Below are positions 22,658 to 30,266 of a DNA stretch of 30,266 nt, piece after piece. How positions within the stretch are numbered: the first letter of the stretch is position 1; the number at the start of each line of letters is the position of its first letter. Under the pieces are notes generated by a model. That model searched no databases. It saw only the letters and a list, made by a program, of their open reading frames with translations, and was not told where the DNA came from. Origin of the DNA: an uncultured Desulfovibrio sp. (lineage in GTDB: Bacteria > Desulfobacterota > Desulfovibrionia > Desulfovibrionales > Desulfovibrionaceae). The position numbers and the translations under genes are program-made. Where the stretch lies: assembly GCF_910584445.1 (NCBI RefSeq), contig NZ_CAJUBO010000014.1:1-30266 (forward strand), read 5' to 3'.

Positions 22658-24058
22658 CTATCGCGGCTCACGCAGGCTCTGATCGAAGCCCGCGAGGATC
22701 GGGTACAGAAAATACTCGATGATGCGGCGGTCACCGACGTTGATTTCGCCGCTGACGGTCATGCCGGGCATGATGGCGAAACCCTGCGGCAGATTGCGGA
22801 GTCCGGCCAGGGGGTCGGGCGGCAGCTTGAGCCTGGCGCGGTAGAAGCTCTGCTCGCCGGCAGGCGTCTGCCGGAGAAAGGCATCCTCGCTCACGGCGAG
22901 CACCTCGGCATCTATCTTGCCGTGCTTCTGGAAGGGCAGTGTGCTGAGCTTGACGCGTGCCGTCTGCCCCACACGCACATAGCCGATGTCTTCGGGCCTG
23001 ACCTCCACCTCCACTTCCAGAGGGGCATCCAGAGGCACGAGCGTGACCAGGGCTTCGGCCTCATCCGCCACAGAGCCGACATTCCTTTTGGCGACCTCCA
23101 GTACCACAGCGTCCACCGGCGCACGGATGTCCACCAGTTCGCCCATGCGCGCCGCCTTGTTGTACTGTTCGCGGCTTTCCGCCAACTGACGCCGCACGGA
23201 AACGAGTTCCTGGGCCGCCTCACTGCGCCAGCTGGTGAGAAAGGCGGCGCGGTCCGCCTCCACGCTGGAGATCTCGTGCCGAAGCTGCTGTATCTGGCTT
23301 TCCATACGCAAGACATCGCCGGCCACGGAATGCCTGTCCTTCTGCGCTTCGAGCAGCGCGGCCTTGGCCTCGATGCCGCGCTCATAAAGCTTGCGACGCA
23401 TGGATTCGAATTCGGCAAATATTTTCAGCCGTTCGCGGCGATGTTCAAGATCCCCTTCCGTGGCCGTGATTTCGGCATTGAGACGTTTCAGCGATTCCGC
23501 ATAGGTTTTGAGACGCGAATCATATTCTGTCTGGCGGCTGATGTATATCCCGCGCTGGATGCGCCATTCGCGCTGCTCGGCCTCGGTGGCGCCTTCGGGT
23601 GCGGACTCGGGCAGGGGCGTGCCCTCCACCTCGCACTGCAGGCGTGCGGCCTGAGCCGAAAGGCTGCTTATGCGTTCGCTGAGCTGGCTCATGTCCGCCT
23701 GGGCGAAGGTGGGATCGAGCACCACCAGTACGTCCCCCTTGGCTACACGCTGCCCCATGGCTACCCGGATATCCTTGATGACGGAGAGATTGTAGGTCTG
23801 AAGAACCAACGGCGTGTCGATGGTCACGATCTTGCCCTCGGCCATGACCACGCGGTCCATGCGGCCCCAGATGGCCCAGAGGAGAAGGAGGAGGACGAAC
23901 AGCACGAGGGCATAGAGCGTCCAGCGTGCACCAAGGGGCGGTTTGGCCCGCTCCAGCAGAACGCTGTCGGGCTGGAAACGGAGGATATCGCGCGGCAGGT
24001 CACGCGGCTTCTCCTGGCCGGCGGCGCGGCCGCCCCTTTTCAGGAACGGGAGTTTCAT
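22658..24058 (-). CDS. Type I secretion HlyD-family membrane fusion protein
   Basis: Periplasmic adaptor that bridges an inner-membrane ABC exporter to a TolC-type outer-membrane channel. The protein is 466 aa. A cytoplasmic N-terminus of about 45 residues is followed by one membrane helix (about 46-64, LYALVLFVLLLLLWAIW). Then come a lipoyl/barrel-sandwich half (GKIVTIDTPLVLQ, GQRVAKGDVLVVLDPT), a long alpha-helical coiled coil (about 120-310), the second lipoyl half (DIRAPVDAVVLEV) and a beta-barrel ending GMTVSGEINVGDRRIIEYFLYPI, the HlyD-family C-terminus. ATG 24058 overlaps the ABC gene stop (ATGA), so the two are translationally coupled. No outer-membrane partner is encoded downstream within the window. 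Confidence 0.94.
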   Translation of the reverse strand: MKLPFLKRGGRAAGQEKPRDLPRDILRFQPDSVLLERAKPPLGARWTLYALVLFVLLLLLWAIWGRMDRVVMAEGKIVTIDTPLVLQTYNLSVIKDIRVAMGQRVAKGDVLVVLDPTFAQADMSQLSERISSLSAQAARLQCEVEGTPLPESAPEGATEAEQREWRIQRGIYISRQTEYDSRLKTYAESLKRLNAEITATEGDLEHRRERLKIFAEFESMRRKLYERGIEAKAALLEAQKDRHSVAGDVLRMESQIQQLRHEISSVEADRAAFLTSWRSEAAQELVSVRRQLAESREQYNKAARMGELVDIRAPVDAVVLEVAKRNVGSVADEAEALVTLVPLDAPLEVEVEVRPEDIGYVRVGQTARVKLSTLPFQKHGKIDAEVLAVSEDAFLRQTPAGEQSFYRARLKLPPDPLAGLRNLPQGFAIMPGMTVSGEINVGDRRIIEYFLYPILAGFDQSLREPR

Positions 24059-26571
24059 CCTGTCTGTCCCTGATGCTGCGTATCCCAGAGTGTGCGGTAG
24101 ATGTCGCAGCCGGCATAGAGTTCGGCATGGCTGCCCATGCCCACAAGACGCCCCTTGTCCAGCACCAGGATGGCATCGGCGTTCCGCAGCATGGAAAGTC
24201 TGTGGCTGACGATGATCATGGTCCGCCCACTGGCGATGGTGCTGATATTGGCCTGTATCTGCGCTTCGCTTTCCGGGTCCAGCGCGCTGGTGGCCTCATC
24301 GAAGATCATGAGACGCGGGTCGGTGAGCAGGGCGCGGGCAATAGCCAGGCGCTGGCGCTGGCCGCCGGAAAGATTGCTGCCCCCTTCTTCCAGCACCGTA
24401 TTGTAGCCGTCAGGCAGGCTCTCGATGAATTCATGCGCTGCCGCCATGCGCGCGGCATGGCTGATCTCTTCCAGTGTCGCCGTGGGCCGGGTGACGGCGA
24501 TATTGTCACGGACGCGACCGCGAAAGATGAAATTGTCCTGGAGCACCACGCCGATGGACCGGCGCAGATGGGCCATGTCAAGGTCGCGGATATTGTGCCC
24601 GTCGATCCAGATGTCCCCCTGCTGCAAGGGCTGGATGCGCTGCAAAAGCCGTGTCAGGGTGCTCTTGCCGGAACCGGAGCGCCCCACCACGCCAATGACG
24701 CTGCCCGCCGGAAAGGAAAAACTGATGCCGGAAAGCGCTGGCGCGGAATCCGGATCGTAGCGGAAGGTGACATCCTTGCAGCGCACGGCGCCTTCCAGGC
24801 GGGGCAACATCCCGCGGCCGCCCGGATTCTCCTGCGGTTCGTCCATGACCTGCCCGAGCATCCGCAGGGAGATGCTGGCCTCCTGGTATTGCTGGATAAG
24901 GCCGGCCAGCTGCACCAATGGCCCGCTGACCCGCGCGGAATACATGTTGAACGCCACCAGGGCGCCCACCGTCATCGTATTGTCGAAGATCTGGTACACG
25001 CCCCACCAGAGGATGCCAAGGGTCATGCACTTCTGCATCAGCTGCATGAAGGTACTGATGGAAAGGGACATCTTGCCCACCCGGAAACGCATGCCCGTGG
25101 CGACGGCCGCGCGATTGTCCCAGCCGCGCTTACGCAACGGCTCCAGAGAAAGGGACTTGACTGTGGGCATGGCGTGGATGTTTTCCACCAGGAACGCCTG
25201 GCGCTCGCCCTCGGTCGCATACAGATCCTGCAAACGGCGCCGGAAAGGACCCATGGCGAGAAAGATGACCAGAGCGCTCACCAGGGAAAAGCCGAGGACA
25301 AGGAGGGTCAGGCGCCAACTGTAGGCCAGCAGGACGGGCAGCACCACAAAGAGGGAGATGCTGTCCAGCAGTGAACCGAAGACCTTGCCTGTGAGGAATT
25401 CGCGGATTTTTTCCGGCTGCTGCATATGCTTGATGAGCACGCCGGAAGGCATGCGCTCAAAAAAGGGCAGCGAAACGCCGGTGAGATGGTCGAAGGTGCG
25501 GATAGCCAGGCGCAGATCGATGACGCTGGTGGTATAGAGCAGCAGATAAGAGCGCAGCCAGCTGAAGGCGCCCTCAAACAGAATGGCAGCCAGCATGCCC
25601 AGGGCGAGCACCTGAAGAGTGCTTTCCGCGTGATGGGTGACCACGCGGTCAATGATGATCTGGAAAAAGAGGGGCATAGCCAGGGCAATGACCTGAAGGG
25701 CGATGGCGGCCAGGCCCACCTCCAGCATATTGCCCTTCATTCCCTTGATCTCCTGCCAGAAAAAGCCAAGGCCAAAGCGCGGCGGCGTTTCGCGGACAAC
25801 GGCTCCGGCCTCCAGCGGCTTGATGAAGGTAGCCCGCCCCGAAAAAAGTCGTTCCGCCTCCTCGTGGCTGATACGCAGGCGCCCGGCATCCGGCTGGTCA
25901 GGGTTTTCCACTTCCAGCGTGCCATCGTCATGAAGGCGCCAGAGCACCAGAAGAGCGCCGTTGTTCAGGTGCAGGAGCAGCGGCAGCGCCGACGGCATGG
26001 CCTTGAGGCTGGCAAGGTCGATCTGCGCGGAATGGCCGGCAAGGCCGTTATCGCCCAGCATGCGGAGAAAGAGATTTTCGTCCGGCTCCCGGTCTTCCAG
26101 CAGGTATTCGTGCAGCAGATCCTGAAGAGCCAGATCGCGGTCGTATTGCCGCGCCACGCTGACCAGCGCCCGCGCGAAACGGTGCGGTCGCCGTTGCGGC
26201 GTGAGCAGGATGGCCTGTCCGGCCCAGGCGGCCGCCAGGGCGGTCATGTCCTGTGTGCCCTGGCGCACGCCCTCCTGTGCGGGAACCAGCAGGACGGCTT
26301 CCTGCCGCGCGCGGTTCTGGCCGATGAGAAGGACACTCTCGCCATTTTTGAGCGGCAGGAGGACTGGACCCTTCAGCGGGCGTTCCAGTATCTGCGCGAG
26401 ACTCTCCCCCTGAAGGACGCGCGCCTCCAGATGGAGGCTTGCCGCCCATTGTTCCAGGCAGTCCGCATCGACCTCGCCTTCTGGACGGGGCGGCGGCTTG
26501 CCCGCGGGCAACTTGCAGAACTGCGCCGCAAGTATGAGGCAGGGAAGGACGGAACGCGGCAGGGGACGCAT
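24055..26571 (-). CDS. Type I secretion ABC transporter with two degenerate C39-like domains
   Basis: ATP-driven exporter of the HlyB/LapB type, 838 aa, about 100 residues longer than the usual 700-740. The N-terminus holds two segments resembling the second half of peptidase C39 (about 35-126 and 164-253), both lacking the catalytic Cys and His, so no cleavage is expected. The transmembrane domain spans about 270-570. The nucleotide-binding domain has Walker A GRSGSGKST, Q-loop LQDNF, signature LSGGQRQRLAIARAL, Walker B LMIFDEATSALD and H-loop VSHRL. In HlyB such inactive C39-like domains hold the RTX substrate. ATG 26571 falls one base after the glycosyltransferase stop; the open frame upstream is only a shadow of that gene. 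Confidence 0.94.
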   Translation of the reverse strand: MRPLPRSVLPCLILAAQFCKLPAGKPPPRPEGEVDADCLEQWAASLHLEARVLQGESLAQILERPLKGPVLLPLKNGESVLLIGQNRARQEAVLLVPAQEGVRQGTQDMTALAAAWAGQAILLTPQRRPHRFARALVSVARQYDRDLALQDLLHEYLLEDREPDENLFLRMLGDNGLAGHSAQIDLASLKAMPSALPLLLHLNNGALLVLWRLHDDGTLEVENPDQPDAGRLRISHEEAERLFSGRATFIKPLEAGAVVRETPPRFGLGFFWQEIKGMKGNMLEVGLAAIALQVIALAMPLFFQIIIDRVVTHHAESTLQVLALGMLAAILFEGAFSWLRSYLLLYTTSVIDLRLAIRTFDHLTGVSLPFFERMPSGVLIKHMQQPEKIREFLTGKVFGSLLDSISLFVVLPVLLAYSWRLTLLVLGFSLVSALVIFLAMGPFRRRLQDLYATEGERQAFLVENIHAMPTVKSLSLEPLRKRGWDNRAAVATGMRFRVGKMSLSISTFMQLMQKCMTLGILWWGVYQIFDNTMTVGALVAFNMYSARVSGPLVQLAGLIQQYQEASISLRMLGQVMDEPQENPGGRGMLPRLEGAVRCKDVTFRYDPDSAPALSGISFSFPAGSVIGVVGRSGSGKSTLTRLLQRIQPLQQGDIWIDGHNIRDLDMAHLRRSIGVVLQDNFIFRGRVRDNIAVTRPTATLEEISHAARMAAAHEFIESLPDGYNTVLEEGGSNLSGGQRQRLAIARALLTDPRLMIFDEATSALDPESEAQIQANISTIASGRTMIIVSHRLSMLRNADAILVLDKGRLVGMGSHAELYAGCDIYRTLWDTQHQGQTG

Positions 26572-26572
26572 T

Positions 26573-27799
26573 TCAGGCGCCCGCGCGCTTGAGTTCCAGG
26601 CCGGCGCGGATAAGGGCGATATGCCTGGGCAAAAGCCGTTCCAGATCGTAATGTTCGAGGATGGTGCGGCGCGCCGCCTCGCGCACGGGCCGGAGTTCCT
26701 CCTGCCGTTCGAGGCAGAAGGCCAGCCGTCGGGCAAGCGCCTCGTGGTCCCAGAAATCCGTCAAAAAGCCGTTGACGCCATGGCGGACGACTTCGCGCAC
26801 CGGTTCCGTCGCCGATGCCACCAGAAGACAACCGCAACTCATGGCCTCCAGCATGGACCAGGAAAGCACGAAGGGCGCGGTAAGATACACATGGACATGC
26901 GAGGCGCGCAACAGGGAGCGATAGACGGCATAGGGCTGGAAGGGGATGAAATGCGTGCGGGACGGGTCCGCCTCGCCCTCTTCGGTCAGCACCTGGCGCC
27001 AGGTCTTGCCGTCCTCCCGTTTCGAGCCGTAGGAGGTGCGGTCATCGGCCATGATCACCGCGTGGGCCTTGGGCCGGGCGGCGAAAAGCGCCGGAAGGCT
27101 GCGGTAAAAGGTGTGGAAGCCTCTGTACGGCTCCAGTCCGCGTGTGGCGTAGGTGACGATCTCCGCATCCGGCGGCAGTTCCAGCTCCGGCAGGCGCAGG
27201 GGGTCTCCAGCGTCGGGCGAGAAAAAGTGCGTGTCCACGCCTTCGTGGAGCAGGTGGAGCTTGTGCTGATATTCCTGCGGAAGCTGGCTGAGCTGCCAGC
27301 GGGTCGGGCATACGCCGAGGGCGCATTCATGCAGGGCCGAAAGCGTGCACATATTGGCCTGGCGGTTCTCGGCCCTGGTGAGCAGCCTGACGGGTTTGCC
27401 GCCCGCAAAAAAACGCGTGTCCGCCTCATTGGTATAATACCACTCAAAATAGCCCATGTGCAGGGCGTGGGGGAAAATATCCGGCGCGTAGAAGCAGCAG
27501 CCGAACCCCACATGCCCATAGACCACATCCGGCACAAAGCCCTCCTTTGCCAGAGTCGCCATGGCGTCCGCGAAGCGTTCGCCGCAGGCCAGGAGGGAAA
27601 GATATTTGCGCCGCGGGGAATTGGGGGTCGTCTCCTTTTCGGGCAGGGGCACCTGACGCCAGGCCACCCGCGGCACGGAAACATCGCTCCGCAGGTAGTG
27701 GGAAAGAAAGACCACCTCGTTGACCGGGTCGGCGGCAAGCTCCACGGCCAGCCGATGAAACTGGCCGGGAAAATTGTTGTGGCAGAACAGGATCTTCAT
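26573..27799 (-). CDS. Glycosyltransferase (GT4-like) in the secretion operon
   Basis: A GT-B fold glycosyltransferase of the GT4/group 1 type, 408 aa. The N-terminal acceptor domain begins MKILFCHNNFPGQFHRLAVE with the usual beta strand and Gly-rich turn. The C-terminal donor domain has LEPYRGFHTFYRSLP and VYLTAPFVLSWSMLEAMSCGCLLVAS, which contains the ExxxCGC/EAM signature contacting the nucleotide-sugar, then EPVREVVRHGVNGFL. No membrane segment is seen. The start at 27799 gives the family N-terminus; an upstream ATG at 27832 lies in the loop of a hairpin. The gene sits between the secreted cargo and its exporter, which suggests it glycosylates that protein in the cytoplasm before export. 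The sugar and acceptor are not known. Confidence 0.88.
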   Translation of the reverse strand: MKILFCHNNFPGQFHRLAVELAADPVNEVVFLSHYLRSDVSVPRVAWRQVPLPEKETTPNSPRRKYLSLLACGERFADAMATLAKEGFVPDVVYGHVGFGCCFYAPDIFPHALHMGYFEWYYTNEADTRFFAGGKPVRLLTRAENRQANMCTLSALHECALGVCPTRWQLSQLPQEYQHKLHLLHEGVDTHFFSPDAGDPLRLPELELPPDAEIVTYATRGLEPYRGFHTFYRSLPALFAARPKAHAVIMADDRTSYGSKREDGKTWRQVLTEEGEADPSRTHFIPFQPYAVYRSLLRASHVHVYLTAPFVLSWSMLEAMSCGCLLVASATEPVREVVRHGVNGFLTDFWDHEALARRLAFCLERQEELRPVREAARRTILEHYDLERLLPRHIALIRAGLELKRAGA

Positions 27800-27817
27800 G
27801 GGCGTGGAGAGAACGCG

Positions 27818-27844
27818 GGGCGCCCCGGTCATTCCGGGACGCCC
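27818..27844 (-). promoter_or_regulatory. Intercistronic hairpin between adhesin and glycosyltransferase genes
   Basis: On the minus strand GGGCGTCCCGG (27844-27834) pairs with CCGGGGCGCCC (27828-27818) over 11 bp with one G-T wobble and loop AATGA. It lies 28 nt after the adhesin stop codon and 18 nt before the glycosyltransferase ATG. No T-run follows, so partial termination, RNA processing or 3'-end protection of the cargo message are the options. Confidence 0.5.
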
Positions 27845-27872
27845 GCAGTTTCCTTCGGTATGCGTGGCGCGC

Positions 27873-30266
27873 CTAGCTCTTGACGCTTGTTGCCTTCCAA
27901 AGACCGTTCTGCTCGGTGAAGTTCAGGCTGACGGGATCACCGCCTTCCTTGCCTCCGCTCTGAATGGCATCGACGATGGACTGCATGTCCACATCCGATG
28001 CCAGATAGCGAGTACCGCTCTCGTTATAGAAGCCCATCCTGTCGCCGTTGAGCGACTGATTCCACGGGTCGTTGTTCCAGCCCTCTCCGCTGTACTGCCC
28101 CTCTCCCAAATCAAACCAGAGCGAATTGGACGCACTGTCCTTGCCGTCAATGTTCCAGACCTGGAGGGTACCTCCACCATAGTTGCTTCCACCATAGTTG
28201 CTATCGTCGCCAAAGGAATACGACGAGAGGCTGAACTTCAGGTCGTCCAAGGTGAAGCTGGCGTCCACACCGTAGAACTCGTAGCGGTCGCTGCCGTCGC
28301 CGCCAAAGGCGGTGATGCGGGCGGCGTGCCCCTGGGCATTGAACTTGAAGGTGTCATTGCCCTGTTCACCGCTGAGCATAAGCCCCGGCGTGGAACCGTG
28401 CATGCTTGAGTTCTCATCCATGGAGATTTCGCCGCCCGTGAAGTCGAAGATGTCGTTGCCTTCGCCGCTCGAGAAGAATCCAAAAGCCATGGCGTGCATC
28501 TGACCAGACCCGGTGATGGTGTCGGACCCGGCGCCGGTATGGACGTATATCTGCCTGGTATTTTCATCATAGACACCCGATGCCGAGTTCTCCCGCAGGT
28601 AGGCGCCGATGTCGATACGGCTGTTGCCGTCGCCTGTGGCATAGTTCTCGAAGTTTGTGAAGGTCGAGCCGGCGAGGTCAACGCCGTTATACACGACCCG
28701 TTCCACATCGCCGTTGCCCTTGAGCGTCAGGTCAACGCTGGCATTGATGCTGTTGCCCCTGGCGTCCTTGGCGTTTTCGAACCAGAGACGGTCGTAGTTG
28801 CCCGCGCCGCCGTCCAGGCTCATGCGCGTCTGGGCATTGATGTTGCCGTTGACGCTGTACACGCTGACGATATCCTGCCCGGTGCCGCCGAGGTAGGTAT
28901 CGCTGCCGCCCTCGGTGTCATATTCGAGTCCGTCATAGGTGGGCACTCCGCTTGCCGTAACCTGGGTGACCGCGCGGGCATCGATGAAATCGGCGCCCGT
29001 GGTGCCGATCCAGCGCGTGAAGCCATAGGCCGTGACCTTGGCCGTGAACCCGTTGGCCGTGAGGGAGGTCAGCGCCACCTGCTCCGTGCCGTCCTCACCG
29101 GTCACATTGGCGAAGGTGGCCTGAACGCCGCTGCCCTGGAAGTGCACGCGCCCGTGCGTGCTGCTCACGCCCTGAAGCGCGGTGGCGATGAGCATGTTTT
29201 CCGCCGCGCTGTTCCCCGTGACGGTCAGATAGACCCTGTCGCGGTACTGCTTGCCGCCGGGCGCGCCGTTGGTCTTCACATAGACGGCGTCCCCGCCAAG
29301 GCTGACATTGAAGGTGTCGGCGCCCTTGGTGCCGAGAATCTTCTGACCGCCATGGACATTGAAGACCTGGCCGGTGGTGCTGGAACTCATGTCCTGCACC
29401 CCGTCCAGCCAGACGGTGACGCTGTTGCGGCCCTTGGTGAAGGTATACTGGGTGCTGCCGCTGACCACCCGCGAGGTGGACGACCAGCCGCTTTCCGCAA
29501 TCAGATTGTGGGTGCCCGGTATCCAGTTGCGGATATGGATGACCGAACCGGCGGCGCCATCGGCAATGTGCAGGCTGTCGGCCTTGGCGCCGAATTCCAG
29601 GGTGGCGGTGAGCCTGGTGTTGAGCTGGACGGAATTGGCCTGGCTGCTGTCCAGGCGAATGACCTCCACCTCCTCAAGGGAAATGGTGCCGTTCTGTGTC
29701 CGGACGCCCGTGGTCTGCGCCGGAGCGCCGGCCACGCCCGAACCCGCGGCGCCGCCCTGCAGGGTGAAGCTGCCGGTGCCCACGCCGGCGAGGGAGAGGG
29801 TATCCGTTCCCTCGCCGCCGCGCACCCAGGTGTTGCCCGCCAGGTTCTTCACGCAGAGCAGGTCATTGCCCTTGCCGCCGGTGAGGAGCTGGTTGGTGCT
29901 GCCGATAAGGGTGTCGTCGCCGCCTCCGCCATGGATCATGATCCGGAGGTTGTCCCCGACCCCGTAGGTATAGCTGGCGGCATCAATGACGTCCGCGGCT
30001 TCCGTGCCCTGGATGCCGAAGACGCCCTGTATCGTGCCCGGCGCCTCCAGCACCACATTGGCCGCCGCGCCGGTGAAGATGATGCTGTCATTGCCGTTGC
30101 CGGCATTGATCTTCAGGTGGGACAGGGATCCGGTGGTGGCGTTGGCGATATGGAACGTATCGTTGCCCTCGCCGCTGACAAGCTCTACCTTGCCGCCGCT
30201 GAGAGCGCCGAGATAAAAGACATTGTTGCCATTCCTGCCATCAGCCGTCACCGTGCCGCCGCTGAC
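27873..30266 (-). CDS. RTX-like type I secreted surface protein, C-terminal part (5' end off window)
   Basis: The last 797 residues of a larger protein; the reading frame is open to the right edge. It carries many scattered RTX-like calcium-binding nonapeptide cores: GEGNDTF, GNGNDSI, GGGGDDTL, GGKGNDLL, GGEGTDTL, GAGSDTI, GEGNDIF, GEQGNDTF and GGDGSDRYEF. Between them are Thr/Ser/Asn/Val-rich beta-type stretches. It has a single Cys and almost no Lys-rich segments. Near the C-terminus are a duplicated SNYGG and a Trp/Asn/Gly-rich patch (GEGWNNDPWNQS). The C-terminus ends WKATSVKS and would hold the uncleaved secretion signal. With the downstream exporter genes it is most likely an extracellular adhesin or other giant RTX protein. 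The N-terminal region that would decide this is missing. Confidence 0.88.
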   Translation of the reverse strand, partial: VSGGTVTADGRNGNNVFYLGALSGGKVELVSGEGNDTFHIANATTGSLSHLKINAGNGNDSIIFTGAAANVVLEAPGTIQGVFGIQGTEAADVIDAASYTYGVGDNLRIMIHGGGGDDTLIGSTNQLLTGGKGNDLLCVKNLAGNTWVRGGEGTDTLSLAGVGTGSFTLQGGAAGSGVAGAPAQTTGVRTQNGTISLEEVEVIRLDSSQANSVQLNTRLTATLEFGAKADSLHIADGAAGSVIHIRNWIPGTHNLIAESGWSSTSRVVSGSTQYTFTKGRNSVTVWLDGVQDMSSSTTGQVFNVHGGQKILGTKGADTFNVSLGGDAVYVKTNGAPGGKQYRDRVYLTVTGNSAAENMLIATALQGVSSTHGRVHFQGSGVQATFANVTGEDGTEQVALTSLTANGFTAKVTAYGFTRWIGTTGADFIDARAVTQVTASGVPTYDGLEYDTEGGSDTYLGGTGQDIVSVYSVNGNINAQTRMSLDGGAGNYDRLWFENAKDARGNSINASVDLTLKGNGDVERVVYNGVDLAGSTFTNFENYATGDGNSRIDIGAYLRENSASGVYDENTRQIYVHTGAGSDTITGSGQMHAMAFGFFSSGEGNDIFDFTGGEISMDENSSMHGSTPGLMLSGEQGNDTFKFNAQGHAARITAFGGDGSDRYEFYGVDASFTLDDLKFSLSSYSFGDDSNYGGSNYGGGTLQVWNIDGKDSASNSLWFDLGEGQYSGEGWNNDPWNQSLNGDRMGFYNESGTRYLASDVDMQSIVDAIQSGGKEGGDPVSLNFTEQNGLWKATSVKS
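28174..28202 (-). repeat. Tandem 15-bp repeat encoding SNYGG-SNYGG
   Basis: The unit ccaccatagttgctt occurs at 28174-28188 and again from 28189, identical over 14 of 15 bases to 28202. In the protein it gives two consecutive SNYGG units near the C-terminus of the RTX-like protein. A whole-codon unit like this can expand or contract by slippage without changing frame. Confidence 0.7.

Noticed and set aside
22922..26592. Plus-strand open frames of 383, 482 and 388 aa opposite the secretion genes
   Set aside because: All are antisense of the HlyD and ABC genes, which carry complete motifs.

Overview
The window looks like a piece of a GC-rich (roughly 60%) chromosome from a Desulfovibrio-type anaerobe (Desulfovibrionaceae). 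This placement is an inference from protein style and gene content: an rpoN-hpf-rapZ-EIIA(Man) cluster, an anaerobic glpABC operon, a clpS-clpA-aat cluster and a SMUG2-like glycosylase. No 16S or other decisive marker is present. Most of the window is tightly packed housekeeping DNA. The last third is accessory.

Layout. (1) 1-145: a tRNA-Leu(CAG) on the minus strand with its own terminator and a good sigma70-like promoter. (2) 323-4031, plus strand: promoter, rpoN (sigma54), long-form hpf, rapZ and a mannose-family PTS EIIA, in one direction with short gaps. (3) 4061-10511, minus strand: a tight run transcribed uvrB > ligA > dapB > SMUG2-like glycosylase > FMN reductase, so three DNA-repair genes travel with a lysine-biosynthesis gene. 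(4) 10579-11094, plus strand: an unrecognised 171-aa gene whose end overlaps the end of aat. (5) 11034-16642, minus strand: radA > CYTH-domain protein > clpS > clpA > aat. The last three form a complete bacterial N-degron module: Aat adds Leu/Phe, ClpS recognises it and ClpA unfolds the substrate. (6) 16942-21120, plus strand: glpA-glpB-glpC with overlapping genes, the three-subunit membrane-linked anaerobic glycerol-3-phosphate dehydrogenase.

Accessory part. 21119-21487 is non-coding and is almost entirely a chain of hairpins, resembling a composite dispersed repeat. It is followed on the minus strand by a DUF1848 protein that carries a CX3CX2C cysteine motif at its C-terminus. From 22658 to the right edge the minus strand holds a type I secretion locus in the order large RTX-like surface protein (its start lies beyond the window) > glycosyltransferase > ABC exporter with two degenerate C39-like domains > HlyD-type adaptor. 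The best reading is export of a large, possibly glycosylated, calcium-binding adhesin. No TolC-type outer-membrane gene is visible.

Starts were chosen by ribosome-binding site, family N-terminus and neighbour overlap. Many long open frames on the opposite strand of ligA, uvrB, clpA, radA and glp genes were rejected as antisense shadows of GC-rich coding DNA. I see no CRISPR array, rRNA, transposase or integrase.
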